Shown here: piece after piece, positions 35,284 to 41,945 of the stretch
Layout: the number at the start of each line of letters is the position of its first letter
Position numbering within the stretch: the first letter of the stretch is position 1
Source of the DNA: Myxococcales bacterium FL481
GTDB lineage: Bacteria; Myxococcota_A; Polyangia; Nannocystales; Nannocystaceae
Assembly: GCA_006508105.1 (NCBI GenBank)
Contig: QKPP01000118.1
Location: forward strand, 1 to 41,945
DNA: 41,945 nt
Direction of reading: 5' to 3'
Notes under the pieces: model-generated
Seen by the model: the letters and a program-made list of their open reading frames with translations, nothing else
Databases searched by the model: none
Told to the model about the DNA's origin: nothing
Made by a program: the position numbers and the translations under genes

Positions 35284-36687
35284 ATGAACTTGAACACGAA
35301 ACGTGGCCTTAGCCTGCTTTGTATTGGACTGTTTTCGGCGACCGTGCCGGTGGCGTGTGACGACGGAGGAGACGGGGACGGCAACGGCGGCGGCGGGTTG
35401 CTGGGCAGCCTCCGCGAACAATGCGGGCTGACGTGTGCCGCCGAGGGCATTGTCGAAGGCAACGCCAGCATTTCGGGCGTGGCGAGCATCGACGCCTTCT
35501 TCTCTTCGGTGATCACGGTGCGCGACACGGCCCTCAACGCAAGCGCCTCGATGAAGGTGGAGCTCGAGGGGATCGCGGCCTCGATCGGAATCGAAGGCAC
35601 GGCGGACATGAGCGTGAGCGAACTCGCGGCGGCGATCGAGGCCAACATGGGGGCGCACATCGCCGCGTACGCCGAGGGCGGAATCGAGGTCATGTACGAC
35701 CCCGCGAAGTGCGAGGCGAACCTCGATGTCGCCGTGGAAGCGACGGCGGACTGTGACGTCACCGTCGATCCCGGCATGGTCTCGGCGTCGTGCCAAGGGA
35801 CGTGCGAGATCGATGTCGCGGCGCAAGCCGACTGCATGGCCCAAGGCACGCTCAAGTGTGAGGGCCAAGCCCCGAACTTCGATTGTGAGGGCACCTGCAC
35901 GGGCTCGTGTCAGCTCGAAGCCGCGGCCGCCTGCTCCGGATCCTGCAACGGATCGTGTGAGGGCACGTGTACCGCTTGTGCTGGTGGCGCGTGCGAAACC
36001 GACGACGCCGGCGTGGTGACGAACTGCGCCGGTTCGTGTGAGGGCTCGTGTACCGGCGAGTGCAAGCTCGAAGCCAGTGCGCAATGCGAGGGTCGCTGTG
36101 AAGGCAGCTGCGAGTACACGCCCGCAAGCGGGAGCTGCGAAGCCAACGCCACCGCCAAGTGTGAAGCCTCTGCAGAAGCCAATGTCGATTGCAAAGGTTC
36201 GTGCGAAGGCGAAGTCGTGCCGCCCAGCGCATCGGCCGAGTGCGAAGCCGCGGTCGAGGCCAAAGCGTCAGCCAGTGTCGAGTGCACCCCGCCGTCGCTG
36301 CGCGTGGACTTCCAGTTCCGGTCCGACCTCGACGCCAACGCCAAAGCCGAGTTCAAGGCCTGGCTGGAGAACTTCAAAGCTCGCTTCGCGGCGATCGTGG
36401 CGATCAACGCCAAACTGGTGGGTCCAAGTGTCGAAGGAGACGGCGGTCTCCAACTCGCGATCACCAACCTCGGTTCGGCCGCGGGCGATGCTGTCAACGG
36501 CGCGGTAACGGCTGCCGCCGACGCAGCGGCCAGCGGCGATCTCAAGGTCATTGTCGGCCTCGAATGCGCCTCGAAGGAGCTCGGAAACGTCGGCACTGCC
36601 CTCGGCGCCGCGACCAGTGAGCTCCAAGCGAGCGCCAGTGCGTTCGTCACCGTCGCCGGCTCGGTGTCCGCCCGCCGCACGCGGTAA
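35284..36687 (+). CDS. Lipoprotein with central 28-cysteine CxGS repeat region
   Basis: This 467-aa protein has AGGAG 10 nt before ATG 35284, a signal peptide ending VPVAC (lipidated C25) and a Gly/Asp linker. An Ala-rich helical part follows (about 60-140), then a Cys-rich core (143-334). The core has 28 Cys, mostly spaced every four residues in CxGx units (CEGTCTGSC, CSGSCNGSCEGTC, CAGSCEGSCTGEC). A C-terminal Ala/Val-rich helical part closes the protein. Four-residue CxGx periodicity suggests a disulfide-ladder coil or a metal-binding rod. The N- and C-terminal halves both look coiled-coil-like. I know no characterised homologue with a function. It is followed by an 11-bp-stem terminator. 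Confidence 0.88.
   Translation: MNLNTKRGLSLLCIGLFSATVPVACDDGGDGDGNGGGGLLGSLREQCGLTCAAEGIVEGNASISGVASIDAFFSSVITVRDTALNASASMKVELEGIAASIGIEGTADMSVSELAAAIEANMGAHIAAYAEGGIEVMYDPAKCEANLDVAVEATADCDVTVDPGMVSASCQGTCEIDVAAQADCMAQGTLKCEGQAPNFDCEGTCTGSCQLEAAAACSGSCNGSCEGTCTACAGGACETDDAGVVTNCAGSCEGSCTGECKLEASAQCEGRCEGSCEYTPASGSCEANATAKCEASAEANVDCKGSCEGEVVPPSASAECEAAVEAKASASVECTPPSLRVDFQFRSDLDANAKAEFKAWLENFKARFAAIVAINAKLVGPSVEGDGGLQLAITNLGSAAGDAVNGAVTAAADAAASGDLKVIVGLECASKELGNVGTALGAATSELQASASAFVTVAGSVSARRTR
35913..36108 (+). repeat. Codon-level CxGx tetrapeptide repeats in Cys-rich lipoprotein
   Basis: Within the lipoprotein, clusters of Cys-X-Gly-X units recur with 12-bp periodicity, as in the runs at residues 217-229, 248-260 and 268-276. 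Codons differ between units (tgt/tgc, ggc/gga/ggg), so the repeat is old or selected at protein level. Confidence 0.7.
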
Positions 36688-36734
36688 ACCGCGATCTCGC
36701 GATCGCATCCCACTCGCGCCGCCGCGGGTGGACG

Positions 36735-36768
36735 CATCGGCTGCGTGCCTCCGGGTGCGCAGCCGATG
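36735..36768 (+). terminator. Strong hairpin terminator after Cys-rich lipoprotein
   Basis: CATCGGCTGCG (36735-36745) pairs perfectly with CGCAGCCGATG (36758-36768) across a 12-nt loop, 47 nt after the stop codon, followed by a T-rich TCGTTTGTTC. It is a probable intrinsic terminator. Confidence 0.65.
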
Positions 36769-36778
36769 TCGTTTGTTC

Positions 36779-36793
36779 ACGTCACCGTGACGT
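36779..36793. promoter_or_regulatory. Palindromic operator candidate upstream of pyruvate kinase
   Basis: ACGTCAC-C-GTGACGT is a 7-bp perfect inverted repeat around one base, about 140 bp before the pyruvate kinase start. Its symmetry suggests a dimeric regulator site. Confidence 0.45.
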
Positions 36794-36933
36794 CACGGCA
36801 GCGCTCCGCGAGGCCACACGATCGCGCTGCCTACGCTGACACAACCTCGCGGACGCCGGACCGGGCGAATCCATCACCGGCAACTGCGAGCTCGCGCGCT
36901 GCCCCGCGATGGTTTTGTGAGATCCTCAGCGAC

Positions 36934-38388
36934 ATGTTCTCCAACCGTCGCGCGAAGATCCTGTGCACGCTCGGGCCCGCGAGTCACACCACGGAAATCG
37001 TCGACCAGCTCATCGCGGCGGGGATGAACGCGGTGCGGCTCAATTGCTCGCACGGCGACCACGAAAGCCTCGCGCGAACCTATAATCTCGTTCGCGAGCG
37101 TTCGGCCGCGCACGGCAAATCGATCGCCATCTTGGCCGATCTGCAAGGGCCGAAGATCCGGGTGGGAGCGATTCCCGATCCCGGATTCGAGTTGCGCGTG
37201 GGCGAGCCGCTGGTGCTCAGTACCAATCCGGAGGCGACCATCCGTGAGGGTTTTGTGACGGTCGACTACGCGGACTTGGCCCGCGAAGTGGAGATCGGCC
37301 AGCGCGTGCTGTTGGACGACGGGACCCTCGAGCTCAAGGTGGTGACAGTCGAAGGGGATGAGGTGCACACCGAAGTCGTCGTCGGAGGTCGGCTCAAGTC
37401 CCGCAAGGGCGTGAATCTGCCCGAGAGCAAGCTGACGCTGCCGGCTCTGACCGACAAGGACCGCCGCGATCTACGGTTTGTGCTCGAACTCGGGGTGGAC
37501 TTCATCGCCTTGTCGTTCGTCCGGCGGCCCAGCGATCTCGAAGAAGCTCGCGACATGATGCGCGAGGCCGGCCGGCCCGTCCCACTGATCGCCAAGATCG
37601 AGATGCCGGAGGCGGTCGAGAACCTGCGCGAGATTGTCGAGTGCGCCGACGGGTTGATGGTGGCCCGAGGCGACTTGGGGGTCGAGATGGGCCCCGAGGA
37701 AGTCCCCATGGTGCAAAAGCGGGCTATCGAGTACTGCAACCAGCGTGGCACCGTGGTCATCACCGCCACCCAGATGCTTGACTCGATGATTCGTTCGCCC
37801 ACCCCGACGCGCGCGGAGGCTTCAGACGTAGCCAACGCCGTGTTGGACGGGACCGACACCGTCATGCTCTCCGGCGAGACCGCGACGGGAGCCTATCCGG
37901 TGCAGACCGTGCGTACGATGGATCGCATCATTCGCCGCACGGAGCTCGCCGAACGGTTTTGGCGAGATCCGCCGAAGGACATGAACCTCGGCAGCACCAC
38001 CAACGCCATCGCCAACGCCGCGGTGGCGAGCACGCGCAGCTGGCCCGATACCAAAGCCATCGTCACCTACACCGGAAGCGGCGGCATCGCCCGGCTGGTC
38101 AGCGAATACCGCCCGAAAGTCCCGATCTACGCGTTCACCCCCGAGCCGCGGACCTATCGCAGCTTGGCGCTGTACTGGGGCGTCATCCCCGTGCTGTTCC
38201 AGCCGACATCGTTCGACGGGGACTCGATCTTCATCGATATCGATCGCGCCATCGTCGAACGCGGACTCCTGCGTCGAGACGACCGCGTCGTCATCGCGCT
38301 GGGCTGGCCGGTCAAGGCCCACCGCTCGGTCAACCTCCTCAAACTCCACAACGTCGGAGAGACCTTGCCTCCCCCGGTCACCCCGTGA
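36934..38388 (+). CDS. pyk: Pyruvate kinase
   Basis: This 484-aa glycolytic enzyme converts phosphoenolpyruvate and ADP to pyruvate and ATP. It starts AKILCTLGPAS, with catalytic/metal segments RLNCSHGDHE (NCSHG where NFSHG is more usual), ADLQGPKIRVG, LIAKIEMPEAVEN (catalytic Lys and metal Glu), VARGDLGVE, and the signature TATQMLDSMIRSPTPTRAE. The C-terminal allosteric domain contains TYTGSGGIARLVSEYRP and WPVKAHRSVN. ATG at 36934 gives the standard start. A palindrome about 140 bp upstream may regulate it. The tRNA-Leu gene follows after 23 bp and may share the transcript. Confidence 0.95.
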   Translation: MFSNRRAKILCTLGPASHTTEIVDQLIAAGMNAVRLNCSHGDHESLARTYNLVRERSAAHGKSIAILADLQGPKIRVGAIPDPGFELRVGEPLVLSTNPEATIREGFVTVDYADLAREVEIGQRVLLDDGTLELKVVTVEGDEVHTEVVVGGRLKSRKGVNLPESKLTLPALTDKDRRDLRFVLELGVDFIALSFVRRPSDLEEARDMMREAGRPVPLIAKIEMPEAVENLREIVECADGLMVARGDLGVEMGPEEVPMVQKRAIEYCNQRGTVVITATQMLDSMIRSPTPTRAEASDVANAVLDGTDTVMLSGETATGAYPVQTVRTMDRIIRRTELAERFWRDPPKDMNLGSTTNAIANAAVASTRSWPDTKAIVTYTGSGGIARLVSEYRPKVPIYAFTPEPRTYRSLALYWGVIPVLFQPTSFDGDSIFIDIDRAIVERGLLRRDDRVVIALGWPVKAHRSVNLLKLHNVGETLPPPVTP

Positions 38389-38411
38389 TACCAACCGCAT
38401 GCCTCAACCAC

Positions 38412-38495
38412 GCGAGGGTGGCGGAATTGGCAGACGCGCCAGACTAAGGATCTGGTGGGGGAAACCCTGTGAGGGTTCGAGTCCCTCCCTTCGCA
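38412..38495 (+). tRNA. tRNA-Leu, anticodon AAG (A34)
   Basis: This is an 84-nt class II tRNA. The acceptor stem is GCGAGGG with CCTTCGC (one G-T pair). The D-stem is GCG/CGC, with the Leu-type start GGTGGCGGAATTGGCAGACG. The anticodon stem CCAGA/TCTGG is followed by a long variable arm, T-stem GAGGG/CCCTC with loop TTCGAGT, and discriminator A73. The 3' CCA is not encoded (CCG follows). The seven-base anticodon loop CTAAGGA (38444-38450) gives AAG at 38446-38448, reading CUU and, if A34 becomes inosine, CUC and CUA. Bacterial Leu tRNAs usually carry GAG or UAG, so this is unusual. Leu identity is supported by A73 and the long arm. Confidence 0.93.
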
Positions 38496-38504
38496 CCGCT
38501 GGCA

Positions 38505-38535
38505 AAGCCGCAGTTCGAGACTGCGGCTTTTTTTT
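38505..38535 (+). terminator. Rho-independent terminator after tRNA-Leu
   Basis: AAGCCGCAGT (38505-38514), loop TCGAG, ACTGCGGCTT (38520-38529) forms a perfect 10-bp stem running into eight T (38528-38535). It ends transcription of tRNA-Leu and probably of pyk read-through. Confidence 0.92.
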
Positions 38536-38617
38536 GCCCTTCTCCGACGACCGGCGCGGCCGACGGCGACCCGATCGCCGAAACACCGCCACGACAGCGG
38601 CGTTGAGAATTCGCAAC

Positions 38618-39175
38618 ATGACTTCAAGACGCATGCAGCGAGCTCGCCTCGCGCTGGGCCTGAGCGTATGGGCCCACGCGAGCGCGTGTGGCCTCTACTT
38701 CGTCAAACCGAAACCCGCGCCAGCGCAGGCCGTGGCCACAGCGGCGGATTTCACGCTGCTCGACCAGAACGGCGCGCCGGTCTCGCTCACCACTCTCCGC
38801 GCGCAAGGCAAGCCGGTCGTCGTGCTGTTCTACCGCGGCTTTTGGTGATCCCACTGTCGTCGCCAGCTCGGGCAGCTGGCCGACGCCGCGGCGGAGTTCG
38901 ACGCGCGCGGCGTAAGCCTAGTGGCGATCAGTGCCGACGAATCCGGGGACTCGCAGGACCTCGCCGCGCAACTAGGCGGCGCTTTCCCGCTCCTCAGCGA
39001 CGCGGATCTTGCCGTCGCGAGTGCCTACGGCGTCGCCAGCAAGCACGAAGAGATCGCGGTACCGGCCGTGTTCCTCGTCGAGCCGGACGGGCGGATTCGG
39101 TGGCACGAGATCGGTGACACCATCATGGATCGCGTCAAGCCCGAAGACATCCTTCGGCGGCTCGACGAGCAATAG
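38618..39175 (+). CDS. Selenocysteine-containing peroxiredoxin-like (AhpC/TSA) lipoprotein, in-frame UGA at 38846
   Basis: One frame encodes 185 residues if the TGA at 38846-38848 is read as Sec (residue 77). Before it comes a signal peptide with lipobox-like ASAC, then ADFTLLDQNGAPVSL and VVVLFYRGFW. After it comes SHCRRQLGQLA, then AISADESGDSQDLA and the closing AVPAVFLVEPDGRIRW. In peroxiredoxin-like proteins the motif is FYRGxWCxxC, so the UGA replaces exactly the peroxidatic Cys and C80 makes UxxC. A perfect-stem hairpin (38858-38885) with a G-containing loop lies at bacterial SECIS distance. Thus a selenoprotein is much likelier than a pseudogene. It probably reduces peroxides outside the cytoplasm. 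ATG 38618 is used; 38633 is also possible. A standard gene caller would split or truncate this gene. Confidence 0.85.
38858..38885 (+). promoter_or_regulatory. Bacterial SECIS-like hairpin downstream of the UGA
   Basis: CGTCG-CCAGCT, loop CGGGC, AGCTGG, one bulged C, CGACG forms a two-part stem of 11 pairs. Its loop (38869-38873) starts 20 nt after the UGA codon and contains G at its second position. Bacterial SECIS elements lie immediately 3' of the UGA in coding sequence with similar loop distance and a G-bearing loop. The hairpin also encodes conserved peroxiredoxin residues. Confidence 0.75.
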
Positions 39176-39252
39176 CCCAGCTGGCCGTGTTCGGCCCGGC
39201 CAGACGCGTGGCCAACGACCTCGCCAAACACGGGAGACGACAAGGCAGCCGC

Positions 39253-40200
39253 TCAATGGGACGCGGGTGCCGGATGCTGACCCGTGCTGCGCAGCACGTC
39301 GGCAAACGCCGCCAGCCCGAACGACGCACCGGCGTCGACGAAACGCCGACGGTGCCAAAAATCTCTTGGATCCTCGTGCAACGTCAGCGTCGGGCGGCCT
39401 TGCTCGTCCTCGCCTCGCGTCAACGAGGTTCGCTCTCTCTCATCATGCTCGAGAAACCACAGGTGCAAGGACTTCGCGCCGAGCTGGTAGGTGAACGCCT
39501 CGGTGGTCCAGTCGTCGAAGTCGCCTTGGTGGTACCAACCGATCCCGCGACCGTCGATACCCGCCGCATTGAACTGGTACATGTGAAACTCAGCTCCGCC
39601 GGTGGCGAAGTTGCGATGATCGATCCAGATCCGTCCCGCGACCGGAGACGCGGCCGCGTCCGCGTCAACGATCGCCGTCTCGCAGACGGCCAACTCGCGA
39701 CTCGGCCCGTCGAATGTGGCACCGGGCGCGCGCTCGCGGTAGCGAGCCCCGGGCTCGCGAGGGTCGTCCGCCAGCTGCAGCCAACGTCGCCCACGGGCGT
39801 CTCGCTGGACGACCAACTGCGTCTGGTGCCGCTGGCCCGTTTTGCGGAACCGCAACGCCAACGTATCGCCATCGACCTCGTAGTCGAAGCTATGCGTGTT
39901 CGTCAGGCCTTGTCGCCCGTACCGGTAAAGCCCCTGTCCGTTGCCATGAAAGTAGTAAAAGCGCACCGGATCGCCGACCGAGCCCAGCTCGTAGCGACTC
40001 CACACGCCGACCAACGGGGCGGATTGCGGGGCATCGAGACCGCGAGCCCCCGGCGAGCAGCTCTCGGACGCGGACGGTGCGTGCGTCCCCTCCGTCGGGG
40101 CGTCGATGAGACGAGGAATTTCGATCTCGCCGGCGAGCAAGAGCAGTCCGACTAACATCGAAGCGGCAAAACACGGGGTCCATGCGGCGCGCGTCATCAT
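39253..40200 (-). CDS. Exported unknown protein with two tandem homologous domains
   Basis: I do not recognise this 315-aa protein. A signal-like hydrophobic stretch (about 8-25) is followed by a low-complexity linker and two related beta-rich repeats (about 65-155 and 185-290). Shared landmarks are the FYYFHGNGQGLYRYG / FHMYQFNAAGIDGRG starts and the RWLQLADDPREP / PTLTLHEDPRDF ends with a final YRER / RRRFVD. Each repeat resembles the small lipid- or ligand-binding beta folds of lipocalin-like proteins, but no family is confirmed. The gene is convergent with the selenoprotein gene and divergent from maf. ATG at 40200 is the first of two adjacent Met codons. Confidence 0.78.
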   Translation of the reverse strand: MMTRAAWTPCFAASMLVGLLLLAGEIEIPRLIDAPTEGTHAPSASESCSPGARGLDAPQSAPLVGVWSRYELGSVGDPVRFYYFHGNGQGLYRYGRQGLTNTHSFDYEVDGDTLALRFRKTGQRHQTQLVVQRDARGRRWLQLADDPREPGARYRERAPGATFDGPSRELAVCETAIVDADAAASPVAGRIWIDHRNFATGGAEFHMYQFNAAGIDGRGIGWYHQGDFDDWTTEAFTYQLGAKSLHLWFLEHDERERTSLTRGEDEQGRPTLTLHEDPRDFWHRRRFVDAGASFGLAAFADVLRSTGQHPAPASH

Positions 40201-40262
40201 CGGCGATCATACGTCACCGCGATTGCGGTGGCATCCGCGCTACGCCACCATGCCGGCTGCCC

Positions 40263-40838
40263 ATGCGTTTCGTGCTCGCCTCTGGTTCTCCCCGCCGCGC
40301 GCAGTTGCTCGCCAGTGCCGGCCTGACGCCGTCGATCGTGCCCGCACGAGACCTCGACGAAAGCTGGCGACCACCGGAGTCGCCGGTGGCCTACACGCGC
40401 CGCCTCGCCGAGGAAAAAGGCGTGGCGGTCGCCGCTACGGTTGACGAGCCAGCCGTGCTCCTCGCCGCGGACACCACCGTCTGGTTCCAAGATGAACCGA
40501 TCGGCAAACCGCGAGACCGCGCGCACGCTCACGCGATGCTCTCGCAGCTGACCGCCGGCACGCCCCACCGGGTCACCACGGCCTGCGCTGTGCTGGCGCC
40601 GGACCGGAAGACAGCGGTCATCGACGTCACGACCACCGTCAGCATGCGACGGGTCCCGCCAGCAGAGCTGCAGCGCTACCTCGATGGCGAAGAATGGACC
40701 GACAAGGCCGGCGGCTACGCCATTCAGGGCGGCGCCGCGAGCTTCGTGACTCGGATCGATGGCTCATACACCAACGTGGTCGGTCTCCCACTCGCCGAGG
40801 TCATCGAGCTGCTCGCCGCCCGAGGTATCGTGGGATGA
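40263..40838 (+). CDS. maf: Maf-family nucleotide pyrophosphatase
   Basis: This 191-aa Maf/HAM1-like protein hydrolyses non-canonical or modified nucleoside triphosphates and is linked to septum formation. Motifs are LASGSPRRAQLL (5-16), AADTTVWFQDEPIGKP, the GEEWTDKAGGYAIQGGAA segment and SYTNVVGLPL. ATG at 40263 is the conserved start. It overlaps yggS by four bases (ATGA at 40835-40838), showing coupling. The first Val of the ADTVV motif is Thr here. Confidence 0.93.
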   Translation: MRFVLASGSPRRAQLLASAGLTPSIVPARDLDESWRPPESPVAYTRRLAEEKGVAVAATVDEPAVLLAADTTVWFQDEPIGKPRDRAHAHAMLSQLTAGTPHRVTTACAVLAPDRKTAVIDVTTTVSMRRVPPAELQRYLDGEEWTDKAGGYAIQGGAASFVTRIDGSYTNVVGLPLAEVIELLAARGIVG

Positions 40839-41515
40839 ACCCGTTGGCCGAACGCATCGATGCGGTCCTGGCGCGAATCGACGACGCGGTGACCCGGCGC
40901 GGACCTGGGCCCACGGTCGAACTGATTGCGGTGAGTAAGCGCCACGAGGTCGGCGCTATCTCGCAGGCCTACGCGCACGGGTTACGCAGTTTCGGGGAAA
41001 ACTACGCGCAAGAGTTCGCCGCGAAGCACGACCAGTTCCATGCAGCCGAGGTCAGATGGCACTTCATCGGCGGTCTGCAGACGAATAAGGTCAAACTGGT
41101 CGTCGGTCGATCACTGATTCACACCGTGGATCGGCCGCGCCTGGTCCGCGCCATCGACAAACGGGCCGCGCAGCTCGGCATCAAACAGCCGGTACTACTC
41201 GAGGTCAACTTCGGTGAGCCGCAAAAGGCCGGGGTCTCACCCGACGAGGCGCCGTCGCTGCTCGACGAGGTCGACCAATGCGAGCATGTGACTTGCGAAG
41301 GGTTGATGACGATCCCGCCGGTCGGCCCCCCGGAACAGACGCGCCGGCACTTTGCGGCCCTCGCGAGCCTCCGTGAATCGCTGCGCGGCCAGCATCGCGC
41401 GATCGAGCTACCCGAGTTGTCGATGGGGATGAGCGCTGATTTCGAGGTCGCGATCGAAGAAGGCGCGACCCTTGTGCGCATCGGCACGGCGATTTTCGGC
41501 CCCCGGCCGAGCTGA
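40835..41515 (+). CDS. yggS: YggS/PLPBP-family pyridoxal phosphate-binding protein
   Basis: This 226-aa protein has the fold of the alanine racemase N-terminal domain. It binds PLP through the Lys in LIAVSKRH and helps PLP and amino/keto acid homeostasis. Further signatures are GENYAQEF, WHFIGGLQTNKVK, VLLEVNFGEPQKAG, CEGLMTIPP and ELSMGMSADFEVAIEEGATLVRIGTAIFG, with the phosphate-binding loop MGMSADF. It overlaps maf (ATGA), consistent with an operon. A hairpin follows at 41540-41557. Confidence 0.94.
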   Translation: MNPLAERIDAVLARIDDAVTRRGPGPTVELIAVSKRHEVGAISQAYAHGLRSFGENYAQEFAAKHDQFHAAEVRWHFIGGLQTNKVKLVVGRSLIHTVDRPRLVRAIDKRAAQLGIKQPVLLEVNFGEPQKAGVSPDEAPSLLDEVDQCEHVTCEGLMTIPPVGPPEQTRRHFAALASLRESLRGQHRAIELPELSMGMSADFEVAIEEGATLVRIGTAIFGPRPS

Positions 41516-41787
41516 GCAACACTCCACTGCCCCCGAAAGCGATCGGATAGCCGATCGAAACCGCCGGGCGCCGACGACACGGCTCGGTCCGATGTCCCAA
41601 AACCCCGACGGCCTCGGACCGGGGCGCTCTGATGGCCGCGCCAGTCCGTCGCGAAGCTCCATTTCCGGACTTGCATCAGCGCAGTTTCGGCCCGACGCGA
41701 CGCCGAACCACCGCGACACGTCGATCATGCCCTCAGCGGAGACGACTGCTTGCCCCGCCGGCTTCCGCTTTCTAAGCTTGGCAAATC
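41516..41787 (+). other. Noncoding interval before the terminal lipoprotein gene
   Basis: No gene recognised. It contains the yggS terminator-like hairpin and, toward 41750-41787, a slightly AT-richer stretch that may hold the promoter of the following lipoprotein. Confidence 0.5.
41540..41557 (+). terminator. Hairpin after yggS
   Basis: CGATCGG (41540-41546), loop ATAG, CCGATCG (41551-41557) forms a 7-bp stem 25 nt after the stop. It lacks a T tract, so termination is tentative. Confidence 0.4.
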
Positions 41788-41945
41788 ATGCTGCGCTTAG
41801 CTTGCCCTTCGTTGTACATCGGTTTGGCTTGTACGTTTGCCGGCGGTATCGCCTGTGGAACAAGCAGTTCGGATGACCCGAGTTCGTCGGACGCCGGTGA
41901 TGGTGATGGCGATGGTGATGGCGATGGTGATGGCGATGGTGATGG
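41788..41945 (+). CDS. Start of a lipoprotein with Gly-Asp repeat linker (3' truncated)
   Basis: The ATG at 41788 begins MLRLACPSLYIGLACTF, a signal peptide that ends in lipobox GGIAC, followed by a Ser/Asp stretch and then repeating Gly-Asp dipeptides from 41896 to the window end. The frame stays open to the edge, so the product continues. The layout (lipobox, acidic low-complexity linker) matches the other surface lipoproteins of this window, and a functional domain probably lies downstream. No Shine-Dalgarno is clear. Confidence 0.82.
   Translation, partial: MLRLACPSLYIGLACTFAGGIACGTSSSDDPSSSDAGDGDGDGDGDGDGDGD
41896..41945 (+). repeat. Gly-Asp repeat (GGTGAT/GGCGAT), continues past window
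   Basis: A near-perfect 12-bp period (GGTGATGGCGAT) encodes (Gly-Asp)n. It encodes a Ca-binding-like or simply flexible acidic linker, and its DNA-level regularity marks recent slippage. Confidence 0.9.

Noticed and set aside
38399-38848. Reading the peroxiredoxin-like gene as two pseudogene fragments or a frameshift
   Set aside because: There is no frameshift: one frame continues on both sides, the stop is UGA at the conserved Cys position, and a SECIS-like hairpin follows. Recoding fits better.

Overview
The window is about 42 kb of GC-rich chromosome with dense, well-spaced housekeeping genes. It most resembles a myxobacterium of the Nannocystis/Plesiocystis/Enhygromyxa type. Evidence for this: many secreted lipoproteins with aspartate or Gly-Asp low-complexity linkers (1-36, 1233-1274, 28330-28404, 41896-41945), Cys-rich repeat proteins with CxSDxDC motifs, a choice-of-anchor L-like protein, a VWA lipoprotein-like protein, a globin-coupled histidine kinase and an NtrC-family regulator. 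The lineage is inferred from these traits, not from a marker-gene comparison. I see no insertion sequence, integrase, CRISPR array, rRNA or phage gene.

Layout. 1-2297: two secreted poly-Asp proteins (VWA, truncated by the window edge; choice-of-anchor L-like). 2741-5070: a two-gene bc-type quinol oxidase module (Rieske protein, and a cytochrome b fused to two cytochrome c domains). 5100-6780 (minus): a DUF2063/DUF692 pair (BufC-like/MNIO). 7010-8645: a flavodoxin-fold oxidoreductase with a divergent LysR regulator around a palindrome. 8760-13212 (minus): a signalling cluster of globin-coupled histidine kinase, REC-PAS hybrid kinase and sigma54-type response regulator. 13624-18199 (minus): AcuI/YhdH reductase, a secreted M11-like metalloprotease, an unknown membrane protein and CoaD. 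18350-23964: a DUF4920 lipoprotein, a ferritin-like Cys-rich lipoprotein, an APH/NahK-like kinase, an Smr protein and an orphan. 24085-28668: adenosine deaminase, HAD phosphatase, a four-LysM MepA-type endopeptidase and a poly-Asp lipoprotein. 28795-33398: Def, Mrp/ApbC, a LON-domain protein, and FolE divergent from a pteridine-reductase-like SDR. 33621-38388: bS21, an EEP-family protein, a 28-Cys repeat lipoprotein and pyruvate kinase. 38412-41945: tRNA-Leu, a peroxiredoxin-like gene with an in-frame UGA, a duplicated-domain secreted protein, Maf, YggS and the start of a Gly-Asp repeat lipoprotein.

The two most striking observations lie next to each other. First, the peroxiredoxin-like gene at 38618-39175 is interrupted only by a UGA that sits exactly where the peroxidatic cysteine belongs. 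A strong hairpin follows about 10 nt downstream, so the gene reads as a selenoprotein (UxxC). Second, the adjacent tRNA-Leu at 38412-38495 folds cleanly with anticodon AAG, an A34 tRNA that bacteria rarely use.

Further points of interest are active- or ligand-site substitutions in otherwise well-conserved proteins. Cytochrome b has Tyr where a heme bH histidine is expected. The sigma54-type regulator has GAFPGA in place of GAFTGA. The pteridine-reductase-like SDR has His where the YxxxK tyrosine is expected. The DUF692/DUF2063 pair has no visible adjacent precursor peptide.
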